This document shows, piece after piece, positions 25,488 through 33,698 of a stretch of DNA of 64,000 nucleotides (its first letter is position 1; every line of letters begins with the position of its first letter). The position numbers and the translations under genes were made by a program. The notes below the pieces were generated by a model that was given only the letters and a program-made list of their open reading frames with translations, did no database searches and had not been told where the DNA came from. The DNA comes from an uncultured Cellvibrionales bacterium (GTDB taxonomy: Bacteria; Pseudomonadota; Gammaproteobacteria; Pseudomonadales; Cellvibrionaceae): positions 46,880 to 110,879 of the forward strand of contig CAJWBQ010000013.1 in assembly GCA_913020115.1 (NCBI GenBank), in the 5' to 3' direction.

Positions 25488-25558
25488 AGGTCACTCATTC
25501 AGATGTTCTAGAATAAGTGCGCTATAATAGACGGCCTAAATAGTTTAATAGGTCACTC
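25488..25558. repeat. 9-bp direct repeat AGGTCACTC flanking a promoter
   Basis: AGGTCACTC occurs at 25488-25496 and again at 25550-25558, bracketing the -10 of the small gene at 25562. The first copy is part of GAGGAGGTC, a near-perfect Shine-Dalgarno-like sequence with no gene behind it. The meaning is unknown. Confidence 0.45.
25523..25528 (+). promoter_or_regulatory. Consensus -10 box for the small gene at 25562
   Basis: TATAAT at 25523-25528 lies 34 bp before the ATG. No good -35 is seen at 16-18 bp; TTCAGA at 19 bp is the nearest. The 8-bp palindrome TTCTAGAA (25506-25513) lies in the spacer. The rest of the 295-bp gap back to 25267 holds nothing assignable. Confidence 0.5.
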
Positions 25559-25561
25559 TTT

Positions 25562-25777
25562 ATGAGCCTGCAAGATTTATACATTGCCAACAACCAACGC
25601 AAGAGATTACTTAAAGCCGTAGCGGACGAAGAATTGCTTCAGCTAGATGAAGGAGCGTTAGTATTAAACGTGGCGGCCTACCTTGGCTTTAAAGCTTTGA
25701 GCGGGGAGTCTCCCATTGAAGAGATACTCGGTGACGTTGAACTGGACTACAGCGCTGAATACATTGTTTTTAATTGA
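25562..25777 (+). CDS. Small conserved-looking protein, unknown function
   Basis: A 71-aa acidic protein (many Asp/Glu in the second half) with a short basic segment NNQRKRLLKAVADEEL near residues 10-25. I do not recognise the family; there is no signal peptide or membrane segment. It has a consensus -10 upstream and an AGG about 9 bp before the ATG, which supports it being real. It precedes the RluA-type synthase by 94 bp to that gene's ATG. Confidence 0.55.
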   Translation: MSLQDLYIANNQRKRLLKAVADEELLQLDEGALVLNVAAYLGFKALSGESPIEEILGDVELDYSAEYIVFN

Positions 25778-25871
25778 TCACAATCCTATGGGCGAATTTC
25801 TTTAACCTCTCCAAGCATTTTGTCGCAAACATCTAAGGTACACCTGTTACAATGTCCATTTGGAAGATCAT

Positions 25872-26768
25872 ATGGGCATTGCCAAGCAGCCGTCAAAACT
25901 CAGCCTTCCACAACAGCCCGCTGGCATTGCTACGGTGCTCGATTATCTGGTTGAAAAGTTCCCTCGCATTGAGCCTCAGGTTTGGGCGCAACGCATGATC
26001 GATGGCAAAGTGCACTGGCACAACGGCAGCCTCATTAAACCCGACACCCCTTTCCGAGCACAGCAACGCGTTTACTACTACCGAGAAGTTGAACACGAAC
26101 CTTCTATCCCCTTTACTGAAACGATCCTGTTCCAGAACGAACACCTGCTAGTCGCTCATAAACCTCACTTCTTGGCATTAACACCTGGTGGAACTTTTGT
26201 GAATGAATGCCTGCAGAATCGCCTGCGACTTAAAACGGGCATAGAAACATTGCAAGCACTGCATCGATTGGACAGGGTCACCGCGGGCTTGGTGCTATTC
26301 TCCACCAATCCCGCGACACGCCACCTTTATCACCAGCTTTTTAGCCAGCGTAAAATTGAAAAAATCTACCACGCCATCGCCAAAGTAGGTAGCGAGCAAA
26401 AAATTGAGGGCGGCGCATGGCAAGTAAAAAATCGCTTAAGCTCATCTAAGCCTAGCTTTCGCATGCAGGTAGTAGAGGGAGAAGCCAATAGCTACACTGA
26501 GATTCGCGGCCTACGCAAGTGTGGGGACAAAGCGCTTTTCGAACTCAAACCCATTACTGGAAAAACGCACCAGCTACGTGTGCACATGCAAACTAAGGGC
26601 TGGCCAATATTGAATGACAAGTACTACCCAGCGCTAGAAGAAGAATCTGCCGATAACTATGAAAAACCCTTACAATTGCTCGCCAAACAGCTGCGCTTTA
26701 CTGACCCGGTGTCACAAGTAGCGCGATATTTTTGCAGCCCCGAAAACTTAACACTGGAATCAATTTGA
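25872..26768 (+). CDS. RluA-family RNA pseudouridine synthase
   Basis: A 298-aa enzyme that would isomerise uridine to pseudouridine in rRNA or tRNA. An N-terminal S4-like region (about 15-70) is followed by the catalytic core: LVAHKPHFLALTPGG and the active-site motif LHRLDRVTAGL with the catalytic aspartate, then RKIEKIYHAIAK, and KPITGKTHQLRVHM near the C-terminus. The target base cannot be assigned. The frame extends to a TTG at 25860, but the ATG at 25872 has GGAAG 5 bp upstream and is preferred. Confidence 0.9.
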   Translation: MGIAKQPSKLSLPQQPAGIATVLDYLVEKFPRIEPQVWAQRMIDGKVHWHNGSLIKPDTPFRAQQRVYYYREVEHEPSIPFTETILFQNEHLLVAHKPHFLALTPGGTFVNECLQNRLRLKTGIETLQALHRLDRVTAGLVLFSTNPATRHLYHQLFSQRKIEKIYHAIAKVGSEQKIEGGAWQVKNRLSSSKPSFRMQVVEGEANSYTEIRGLRKCGDKALFELKPITGKTHQLRVHMQTKGWPILNDKYYPALEEESADNYEKPLQLLAKQLRFTDPVSQVARYFCSPENLTLESI

Positions 26769-26826
26769 AGATTCTGGCCTGAAATACGCTATATTCTTGC
26801 GTAAAATCAACGCTATTCCTGTTGAG

Positions 26827-27831
26827 TTAATGCTCATTACCCACCGATTTAAATCGGGTTCTATAATGACTCGGAGGAAAGCCAGTGCGACGTTTGAACA
26901 AACGAGTAAATGAACTGATGTCGGAATACCCTACTAGGGTGGTTATTTCCTCAATGGTTTGTTTCGATTGAATCAACAAACGGCTAGCCGCATCTAGACG
27001 AACCTCTTGTAGATAATTTAGCGGCGTACCACCTGTTGCTAATTTGAAACGCCGGATAAGCGATCGACTTGATAAACCAAACCGCTCACCCGCCTGCTCC
27101 ATCGTTAAGGGTTCACGAAAGTGTGCCTCCATCCAGTTTTGAATATTTAGAACAATAGGGTCTCCATGGTGTTTCTTACTGACCAGCGGTGAAAAAGATA
27201 ATTGTGCTGAACGCTCTAGATCCACCATAAAATACTTGGCGGTGTCCATTGCCGTTTGATGATCACAAAATAGTTCAATTAAATACAAACCTAGATCAAA
27301 CCAAGAAGAACCGCCCGCATCACATAAAATATTGCCATCGTGAGTCAAAAATTGTTCCGGTCGCAAGTCCACCAGTGGGTAACGCTTGCGAAATAAATCA
27401 GCCTGGCGCCCCAGCGTAGTGGCTTTTTTGCCATTGAGCAGGCCAGCCTCCGCAAGAAAAAAACTACCGGCGCTGTTACCGCCAATTAAACTCCCTTGGT
27501 CCGCCGCTTTTTTCAAGGCCTGAATGACCTTGGCGTTCTGCTCTAGTGTTGCTTCAACATCCCCCGTGATGGTGGGCACCAAATATACATCGCTGTGATT
27601 GATGTCTTGCAAGCTACAGTGAGGAGTAATAGCCAAGCCATTCATCACGTTCACAGGGCGACCGTCCCAGCTGGCTAAACGAACTTGGAACCCCGGCTCG
27701 GCCTGGCCTGAATGCCGCTGATAAGAATTACCCGCGAAATACAGTAAATCATTAATTCCAATAAATGAGGCTGCCAAGGCCTTGTCAAATATCACGATTG
27801 TCACTGTTACCATGTTTACCCTCTTCAACAT
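26827..27831 (-). CDS. GlxA-type AraC regulator with DJ-1/PfpI-like domain, nucleophile absent
   Basis: A 334-aa transcription factor. The N-terminal half (about 8-190) is a DJ-1/PfpI/class-I glutamine amidotransferase-like domain; the nucleophile elbow, usually C-S-G-A-F, reads GGNSAGSFFLAEAGLL, so the cysteine is missing and the domain is probably a sensor only. The C-terminal half (about 228-325) has two AraC helix-turn-helices, LTMEQAGERFGLSSRSLIRRF and IEEITTLVGYSDISSFTRLF, ending in GFPPSHYR. It is divergent from the molybdopterin oxidoreductase, with an inverted repeat 8 bp before its ATG, suggesting control of both. Confidence 0.9.
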   Translation of the reverse strand: MLKRVNMVTVTIVIFDKALAASFIGINDLLYFAGNSYQRHSGQAEPGFQVRLASWDGRPVNVMNGLAITPHCSLQDINHSDVYLVPTITGDVEATLEQNAKVIQALKKAADQGSLIGGNSAGSFFLAEAGLLNGKKATTLGRQADLFRKRYPLVDLRPEQFLTHDGNILCDAGGSSWFDLGLYLIELFCDHQTAMDTAKYFMVDLERSAQLSFSPLVSKKHHGDPIVLNIQNWMEAHFREPLTMEQAGERFGLSSRSLIRRFKLATGGTPLNYLQEVRLDAASRLLIQSKQTIEEITTLVGYSDISSFTRLFKRRTGFPPSHYRTRFKSVGNEH

Positions 27832-27838
27832 CTGGCGA

Positions 27839-27861
27839 AAATGACCAATATTGTGTCGTTT
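27839..27861. promoter_or_regulatory. Inverted repeat in AraC/molybdoenzyme divergent promoter
   Basis: AAATGAC (27839-27845) and GTCGTTT (27855-27861) form 6-of-7 matching arms around a 9-bp AT-rich centre (CAATATTGT). It lies 8 bp before the regulator ATG in the 117-bp divergent gap. A regulatory role is inferred from place and symmetry. Confidence 0.35.
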
Positions 27862-27948
27862 ATTACAGTTACATAGTCAGGCATCGCCGGTCAAACTGAG
27901 CACCTTTTAACAAATAGGCGATTTCAATCCGCATAGGGGCATCAGGAA

Positions 27949-30054
27949 ATGACCGAAGTGAACACTCACTACCGGAATTGCAATATCTGCGAAGCAATGT
28001 GCGGCATCGAAATCAAACATAAGGGTGAGGAGATTATCTCCATAAAACCAGACCCCAAAGACCCTTTCAGTCGTGGCCATATATGCCCAAAGGCGGTTGC
28101 ACTACAAGATTTTTATAAAGACCCAGACCGAATTCGTGCTCCCATGAAGCGCACCATTGAGGGCTGGCAAGAGATCAGCTGGGAAGAAGCCTTCAGTGAA
28201 ATCAGCCGCAAAATACGTGGCATTCAAGCGAAATATGGCACCGACGCCGTGGGCGCTTATGCTGGCAACCCCAACGCACACAACTTAGGAAGCGCACTGT
28301 ATCTGAAGCAGTTCTATAAGGCGCTGGGCAGCAAAAACCGTTTCAGTTCTGCATCCGCTGACCAATTACCACACCATGTGGCTTCCAATTACATGTTCGG
28401 CGCTGGCATGGCCATTTCAGTTCCAGATATCGACAACACCGATTACATGTTGATTATCGGCGGCAACCCCGTGGTTTCAAACGGCAGCATGATGTCTGCA
28501 GCGGGCGCTCCAGGGAGAATAAAAGATATCAAGAAGCGAGGCGGCAAGGTTGTGGTCATTGACCCAAGAAAAACCGAGACCGCAGCGCTGGCCACTGAAC
28601 ACCTATTTATTCGCCCAGAAAAAGACGCCTTGTTATTAATCGCTATGATTAACACCATAATCAGCGAGGACCTGGCTGATCTAGGTCACTTGCAGAATGC
28701 GGTCACAGGTTACAGCGAAGTAATAGAAGCCGTGCAGGGCTTTACCGCAGATGCTGTGGCCGATGCTACCGGCATCAGTGCAGGAAAGATTCTCGAAATT
28801 GCCCGAGACATAGCGAGCGCGCCTTCTGCAGTTTGCTATAGCCGTATGGGGGCCTCAACGCAAACATTTGGCGGTCTGTGTCTTTGGCTCACCAACGTGC
28901 TCAATATTATCACTGGAAATTTCGATCGCGAGGGCGGCGCGATGTTCCCACTTCCTGCGCTGGATTTACTGCAAGGAGTGCCAAAAGGCCGGCCAAACAA
29001 TTTTGGTCGCTATCACTCTCGCATCAGCGGATTGCCTAACAATCACTCTGAATTCCCAATCGCCACCCTTGCAGAAGAAATACTCACCGAGGGTGAGGGC
29101 CAAATTAAAGCCATGTTTACCATCGCGGGCAATCCAGTATTGTCTGCACCGGGCGGTGATGAACTTACCTCCGCGTTCCAAAGCCTTGAATATATGGTTT
29201 CGGTTGATATTTATCTCAATGAAACCACCAAACATGCCAACATTATTCTACCCGCCACCACTGGATTAGAAATCGCACACTACGATGTGTTTTTTAACAG
29301 TTTTGCCGTTCGCAATACGGCCAAGTTTTCTCAGCCCATGTTTACAAAGAAGCCAAATCAAAAGCACGACTGGGAAATTCTCAAGGCACTGTCCAACTAC
29401 TTGTGTGATAGAGAAGATGACGGCATGACGCCAGAAATTATGCTCGACATGGGTTTAAAAACTGGTCCTTATAAAGACCAGGGCATGAGCTTACAAAAAC
29501 TTTTAGACAACCCGCACGGCATAGATCTTGGCCCCTTAAAGCCCTGCTTAGCCGAGCGAATCAAAACCGCCGATGGCAAAATTCAGCTGGCGCCAAAAAT
29601 TTATCTAAACGATCTGCCCCGGCTAAAGAATGCACTCAACAGCGACTCGGAAGTTCGGAAGATTTTTCCTTTTGCCATGATTGGTCGCCGCTTAGCACGC
29701 AGTCACAATACCTGGACTCAAAACTCCCGACGCTTGGTCAAAGGAAAGCCGCCCTGTACGCTGCAACTGCATACCCTAGACGCCAACAACTTGGGCTTAA
29801 GTAAAGGAGACAAGGCTAAGGTTCGGTCGGAAACAGGCAGCGTGATTTTGGAAGTCGACATCAATGACAATATCCTTCAAGGCGTTGTCAGTATCCCCCA
29901 AGGCTGGGGGCATAACCACGAAAACACAAAGATGAACATCGCCGCAACGCAACCGGGCATAAGCATCAACACTCTCACTAACAGTAAGCGGGTAGATCCA
30001 CTTACGGGTAACGCGGCCTTTAATGGCACCCCTGTTGCCATTGAATCTGTTTAA
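27949..30054 (+). CDS. Molybdopterin-dependent oxidoreductase (DMSO reductase superfamily)
   Basis: A 701-aa catalytic subunit. The N-terminal 4Fe-4S site is complete: C11-x2-C14-x3-C18-x27-C46. Then come the molybdopterin-binding segments: YAGNPNAHN, LIIGGNPVVSNG, KRGGKVVVIDPRKTETA and, near the C-terminus, RRLARSHNTWTQNS and GDKAKVRSETGSV, typical of the bis-MGD dinucleotide-binding domain. No twin-arginine signal is seen, so it should be cytoplasmic. No electron-transfer or membrane-anchor subunit is adjacent; a DUF1295 membrane protein follows by 10 bp. The substrate (formate or other) is not determinable. Confidence 0.9.
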   Translation: MTEVNTHYRNCNICEAMCGIEIKHKGEEIISIKPDPKDPFSRGHICPKAVALQDFYKDPDRIRAPMKRTIEGWQEISWEEAFSEISRKIRGIQAKYGTDAVGAYAGNPNAHNLGSALYLKQFYKALGSKNRFSSASADQLPHHVASNYMFGAGMAISVPDIDNTDYMLIIGGNPVVSNGSMMSAAGAPGRIKDIKKRGGKVVVIDPRKTETAALATEHLFIRPEKDALLLIAMINTIISEDLADLGHLQNAVTGYSEVIEAVQGFTADAVADATGISAGKILEIARDIASAPSAVCYSRMGASTQTFGGLCLWLTNVLNIITGNFDREGGAMFPLPALDLLQGVPKGRPNNFGRYHSRISGLPNNHSEFPIATLAEEILTEGEGQIKAMFTIAGNPVLSAPGGDELTSAFQSLEYMVSVDIYLNETTKHANIILPATTGLEIAHYDVFFNSFAVRNTAKFSQPMFTKKPNQKHDWEILKALSNYLCDREDDGMTPEIMLDMGLKTGPYKDQGMSLQKLLDNPHGIDLGPLKPCLAERIKTADGKIQLAPKIYLNDLPRLKNALNSDSEVRKIFPFAMIGRRLARSHNTWTQNSRRLVKGKPPCTLQLHTLDANNLGLSKGDKAKVRSETGSVILEVDINDNILQGVVSIPQGWGHNHENTKMNIAATQPGISINTLTNSKRVDPLTGNAAFNGTPVAIESV

Positions 30055-30064
30055 GGAAAACGAA

Positions 30065-31012
30065 ATGTTAAGGTACTTTAAACCACTGACGCCCTTCTTA
30101 GCTGGATGGGCCTTACTTTTGATCAGCGTTAATTTCAGTGAAATTTCACTCATTAACGGCATAGCACAATTAGTATTGTTTGCCTTGGTAGTGTGTTGGC
30201 CTGCCTGGAAGACCGGCCGTCTTTCATATGTGGATATTGGCTGGCCACTGGGCCTAGCGGTCATTGGCATTGTCAATCTTTGCCTAAACGATGGTTACTG
30301 GGTAAGAAACTTAGGGGTCAGCCTAGTCTATCTTTTTGTGGGACTTCGCATGGGAGGCGGAGCCCTCCGCATGTGGCAGCTTGGCTTGCTCAAAAAGGAA
30401 TTTCCTCGCTATCAATACCAACGCTTGCGCTGGCAAAAATCAGGCAAAGACAACCTGCCTCTGGCAATCCAGGTAGAGGCGCTTGTACAGGGTATTGCCA
30501 ACGCCTCTTTTTTGGCATTTCCCGCTTTTATTATCGGCGCAAATACTCAAACTGAAATTTCAATTTTTGAAATTATTGGTCTTGTTTTGTGGCTTTCGGC
30601 CTTTGCTTTGGAGAGCACGGCCGACAGTCAGAAACAGAGATTCCTACGCGAAATGAAGGTTCTGGGAGAAAGAAACCGAGTGTGTAATGTGGGCCTTTGG
30701 CGCTACAGCCGTCACCCAAATTATTTCTCCGAGTGGATGGTGTGGAACGCATTGATCATTGCATCAATTCCTTCTTGGCTAGCACTGCAATCGTCCACAC
30801 CTATCGTAATTTGGGCGCTCTTAGGACTGGGGCTGCTCTTCGCCTCGAAAATGATGTACACCACCTTGGTCTACTATACGGGAGCCGTACCTTCTGAGTT
30901 TTATTCTGTTCAGAAACGTCCAGAGTATAAGCACTACCAACAGACCACCAATATTTTCTTTCCTGGCCCAGTGAAAAAAGCTAAAGAAAAAACTGAGGAA
31001 AGTCTTAGCTAA
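30065..31012 (+). CDS. DUF1295 membrane protein (steroid 5-alpha-reductase/ICMT-like)
   Basis: A protein of about 315 aa with seven or eight hydrophobic segments and the DUF1295 motif GLWRYSRHPNYFSEWMVW near residue 215, shared with steroid 5-alpha reductases and isoprenylcysteine methyltransferases. Members are membrane reductases or methyltransferases of lipid-like substrates. The frame opens at 30023, inside the previous gene, but the ATG at 30065 has AAGGA about 7 bp upstream and starts right after that gene, so it is preferred. Co-transcription with the molybdoenzyme is likely, although a joint reaction cannot be named. Confidence 0.8.
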   Translation: MLRYFKPLTPFLAGWALLLISVNFSEISLINGIAQLVLFALVVCWPAWKTGRLSYVDIGWPLGLAVIGIVNLCLNDGYWVRNLGVSLVYLFVGLRMGGGALRMWQLGLLKKEFPRYQYQRLRWQKSGKDNLPLAIQVEALVQGIANASFLAFPAFIIGANTQTEISIFEIIGLVLWLSAFALESTADSQKQRFLREMKVLGERNRVCNVGLWRYSRHPNYFSEWMVWNALIIASIPSWLALQSSTPIVIWALLGLGLLFASKMMYTTLVYYTGAVPSEFYSVQKRPEYKHYQQTTNIFFPGPVKKAKEKTEESLS

Positions 31013-31053
31013 GGGGAAAACCGATTTATATTGACTCAAGAGCACGTCGTGTA

Positions 31054-31077
31054 AGGGGTGAACTTTCATTCACCCCT
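31054..31077. terminator. Strong hairpin between convergent genes
   Basis: AGGGGTGAA (31054-31062) and TTCACCCCT (31069-31077) form perfect 9-bp arms with a 6-nt loop. It lies between the convergent DUF1295 and AraC genes. No T-run is seen, but the stem is strong and well placed for two-way termination. Confidence 0.6.
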
Positions 31078-31088
31078 CCGCTCCAAAC

Positions 31089-32087
31089 TTAGGCGCCGAA
31101 GCCAAATCTAAGACCACCATCAACTCGCCCAGACGTAAACTGTTTCCGATAAGTACTGGGCGACAGTCCCATATACTTTCGAAAATTATGTCGCATCGCC
31201 ATTGCCGTTTCAAAGCCGGAGTGGTGGGCAATTACATCGATGTTTTGCTCGGTTGATTCAAGTAGAGTTTTGGCCCTTTCTAAGCGCTGACAAATAAGCC
31301 ACTCCTTCGGGCTCATGTTAAGGGTTTTTCTAAAATGCCGGTCAAAGGTCCGTCGAGTCATATTGGCTTGATCGGCTAGCTGGCTCACCTCAATGGTGTC
31401 GCCGATATGCGCAATGGCCCAGTCCAGCGTTTCAGAGAATTGACTCGCCGGCTTTGGTACTGGCGCTTCAACAAATTGGGATTGACCACCACTTCGGTGA
31501 GCCGCCAATACCAAACGCCGCGCTACTTGGTTGGCAATTTGGTAACCATATTGGGAACGGATAACTTCGATGCCTAAATCAATGGCAGCAGAGCTACCGG
31601 CCGAACAACCAATATTACCTTCATAAAGATATAAAACGTCTTCGACATACTCGGTTGCCGGAAATCGCCGTTTAAACTCATCCGCATAACGCCAGTGGGT
31701 AATGCTGCGCCGACCATCCAGTAAGCCCACCTCCCCCAGGACGAACGCTCCGGAGCAAAAGGACAATATCTTCCCTCCAGAGCTAAAGAAAAGTTTCAGC
31801 TCACGAGACAAAGGGTCAGGGACGGACCTATTAATGGGCCAGCTAGGGATGACCACCATGTCGTAGTCCGACAAACTACTAATAACCATTGGCTGAACTA
31901 GAAGCCCGCCCGTTGCGCTCAGGGGCTGGGTCGAAAAGCTGACCACATCCGCTTGATACCAGTTGGGGATCTCGGGGCGTGGAAGCGCAAACAGCTCGAC
32001 CGCACAGCCCAACTCAAAAAGAGCAAGGCCCTCATCAACCAATATCGCCACCCGGCTTGGTTTGCCATTCATACTCATCCCACTCAA
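31089..32087 (-). CDS. GlxA/FtrA-type AraC-family regulator
   Basis: A 332-aa regulator with a DJ-1/PfpI-like N-terminal domain (about 12-190) and a C-terminal AraC DNA-binding domain (about 225-318). Unlike the paralogue at 26827, the nucleophile elbow is intact: ILSFCSGAFVLGEVGLL. The helix-turn-helices are VSQLADQANMTRRTFDRHF and IDVIAHHSGFETAMAMRHNF, ending in LSPSTYRKQF. It is divergent from the NTF2-like gene at 32196 and convergent to the DUF1295 gene. The likely targets are itself, the 32196 gene or the molybdoenzyme pair; none is proven. Confidence 0.9.
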   Translation of the reverse strand: MSGMSMNGKPSRVAILVDEGLALFELGCAVELFALPRPEIPNWYQADVVSFSTQPLSATGGLLVQPMVISSLSDYDMVVIPSWPINRSVPDPLSRELKLFFSSGGKILSFCSGAFVLGEVGLLDGRRSITHWRYADEFKRRFPATEYVEDVLYLYEGNIGCSAGSSAAIDLGIEVIRSQYGYQIANQVARRLVLAAHRSGGQSQFVEAPVPKPASQFSETLDWAIAHIGDTIEVSQLADQANMTRRTFDRHFRKTLNMSPKEWLICQRLERAKTLLESTEQNIDVIAHHSGFETAMAMRHNFRKYMGLSPSTYRKQFTSGRVDGGLRFGFGA

Positions 32088-32195
32088 AAAGTAAATATGG
32101 CCTGATATTAACGAACATAGTCCTTAAAGCCAATATTCACACCCAAGAAAGATCCTTAAAATGACCCATCGAAATCAACCCAGGAAAGCTAAATA

Positions 32196-32567
32196 ATGAG
32201 AGACTCCGAGCTATTTACCGCCATAAACACTTACTTTGATGCCATATACCACTGCGACGTGGACTTACTCGACAAGGTATTCCATAAGGACTCTAGCCTC
32301 TTTGATGTTGACGAAGGCGCACTGCTGGTAGACCCCATCGCCAGCTTTCGCAATGACGTCGCCAACAGACCATCCCCTGCCAGCCAAAATCAGGTGCGGG
32401 AAGAAGAGATTATTTTGATTGATTGGCTGTCAAAAAACTGTGCCACGGTTAAAGTGCGCCTAAGAGCCCATAGCAATGTATTTGTCGATCATTTGAGCTT
32501 TGTTAAGGATAGTGACGGCTGGTGTATCGTCTCCAAGGTTTGGCACCTTGAGCGAGTGATAGACTAG
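32196..32567 (+). CDS. NTF2-like protein, putative lumazine-binding type
   Basis: A 123-aa single-domain protein of the NTF2-like cone fold. The opening helix NTYFDAIYHCDVDLLDKVFHKDSSLF and the C-terminal strand LSFVKDSDGWCIVSKVWH follow the pattern of the putative lumazine-binding family. AGGA lies 10 bp before the ATG. Function is unknown. A second protein of the same kind is encoded at 34339, beyond the LysR gene. It is divergent from an AraC regulator, which may control it. Confidence 0.75.
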   Translation: MRDSELFTAINTYFDAIYHCDVDLLDKVFHKDSSLFDVDEGALLVDPIASFRNDVANRPSPASQNQVREEEIILIDWLSKNCATVKVRLRAHSNVFVDHLSFVKDSDGWCIVSKVWHLERVID

Positions 32568-32578
32568 GTTATATAGCC

Positions 32579-32615
32579 AGCTCTGAGTCAGAACTCAGAA
32601 CAAGTGTTCAGAGCT
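32579..32615. terminator. Hairpin cluster between convergent NTF2-like and LysR genes
   Basis: AGCTCTGA (32579-32586) and TCAGAGCT (32608-32615) form 8-bp perfect arms; inside are a second stem TCTGAGT/ACTCAGA and the palindrome GAACAAGTGTTC. It reaches the LysR stop codon. Convergent placement suggests two-way termination, although no T-run is present. Confidence 0.45.
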
Positions 32616-33493
32616 CAGACCGGCTCTGAAAACCAGCGCTCCAGAAACTCAATACACTGGACAATTTTCACCGGCACGAAATGTCGTGCCGGATACAGTG
32701 CATACAGCGACAACTTAGGTTTACTAGAGCCTTCCAACACTTCCACTAGCTCGCCGCTCTCAAGGGCCGAGCGGCAAACAAAATTGGGTAAGAACGCCAC
32801 GCCGAGATCAGCTTTTAAGGCCTCCATCATGAACAACACACTATTCACCCGCAACGCGCCGCTAATGGCAATACCGTCCTCTATGGGCCAAACATTTTTC
32901 CCCTTGAAATAGCTATACACAAGGCAGTTATGGGACTTTAAATCGCCGGGCAAGCGTATCGGCTCATGAGCCTCTAAATAGCCTGGTGATGCACACACGT
33001 GATAGCTGAAGTCAGTGAGCTTTCGCCCCACATAATTCGAATCTAAAGGTCGACTGGAGGCGCGAAAACCCAAATCGAAACCCTGCTCAACCAAATCTAC
33101 GTCCTCGTCACCCAAGTGAATGTCCAGCTCAATATCCGGATAGGCGCGCATAAAATCCGCAAACATTTTTGACAGCTCAAGAATACCTAAGGCCATTGGC
33201 GCATTGATTTTAAGTTTACCGCGGGGCGCATGCTGATGCTCACTCACAAAACCATCAGCGTCTTCGAGTTTGCGGAGAATTTCCCTCGCCCGTTGCAAAT
33301 AGCCTTCCCCCAGGTGGGTAAGTTGAACATTTCGGGTAGAGCGATGTAATAGGCGTGCACCAAGATCAAGCTCTAAGCGACTAATTTCTTTACTGATCAT
33401 CGACTTTGACACGTTGGTTTGCTCCGCAACCCGCGTAAAGCTACCGAGGTCGGCCAGTCGCACAAAGAGCCGTATAGCTCGTAATTTATCCAT
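32615..33493 (-). CDS. LysR-family transcriptional regulator
   Basis: A 292-aa regulator. The winged helix at the N-terminus reads LRAIRLFVRLADLGSFTRVAEQ then SKSMISKEISRLELDLGARLLHRST, diagnostic of LysR. The effector domain follows with GKLKINAPMALG and the GFDLGFRAS segment common in the subgroup that also controls GST or quinone/aldehyde detoxification genes. It is divergent from the GST at 33699, with a 7-bp-arm palindrome between them. It most likely regulates that operon and itself. Confidence 0.92.
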   Translation of the reverse strand: MDKLRAIRLFVRLADLGSFTRVAEQTNVSKSMISKEISRLELDLGARLLHRSTRNVQLTHLGEGYLQRAREILRKLEDADGFVSEHQHAPRGKLKINAPMALGILELSKMFADFMRAYPDIELDIHLGDEDVDLVEQGFDLGFRASSRPLDSNYVGRKLTDFSYHVCASPGYLEAHEPIRLPGDLKSHNCLVYSYFKGKNVWPIEDGIAISGALRVNSVLFMMEALKADLGVAFLPNFVCRSALESGELVEVLEGSSKPKLSLYALYPARHFVPVKIVQCIEFLERWFSEPV

Positions 33494-33531
33494 CTAGGTA
33501 GGCTCCTCTGAATTTCAACGGCCTCTAATTA

Positions 33532-33548
33532 GTTTCCACCATGGAAAC
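33532..33548. promoter_or_regulatory. LysR-type operator palindrome
   Basis: GTTTCCA (33532-33538) and TGGAAAC (33542-33548) form perfect 7-bp arms around CCA. The core TTCCACCATGGAA fits T-N11-A, the LysR binding rule. It lies between the divergent LysR and GST genes. Confidence 0.65.
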
Positions 33549-33698
33549 AATAGGTTCTTATTATAGCTATATATGTAAACCAATCGAAACCCTAAACTAG
33601 CTTCATCGCATTGAGGCCACTCACCGAGAAGGCCAGCGACAATCCCGTAGCGTGCCCAAAAGCACTGCGTAACAACCCCGAAACAGGAAATGAACGTT

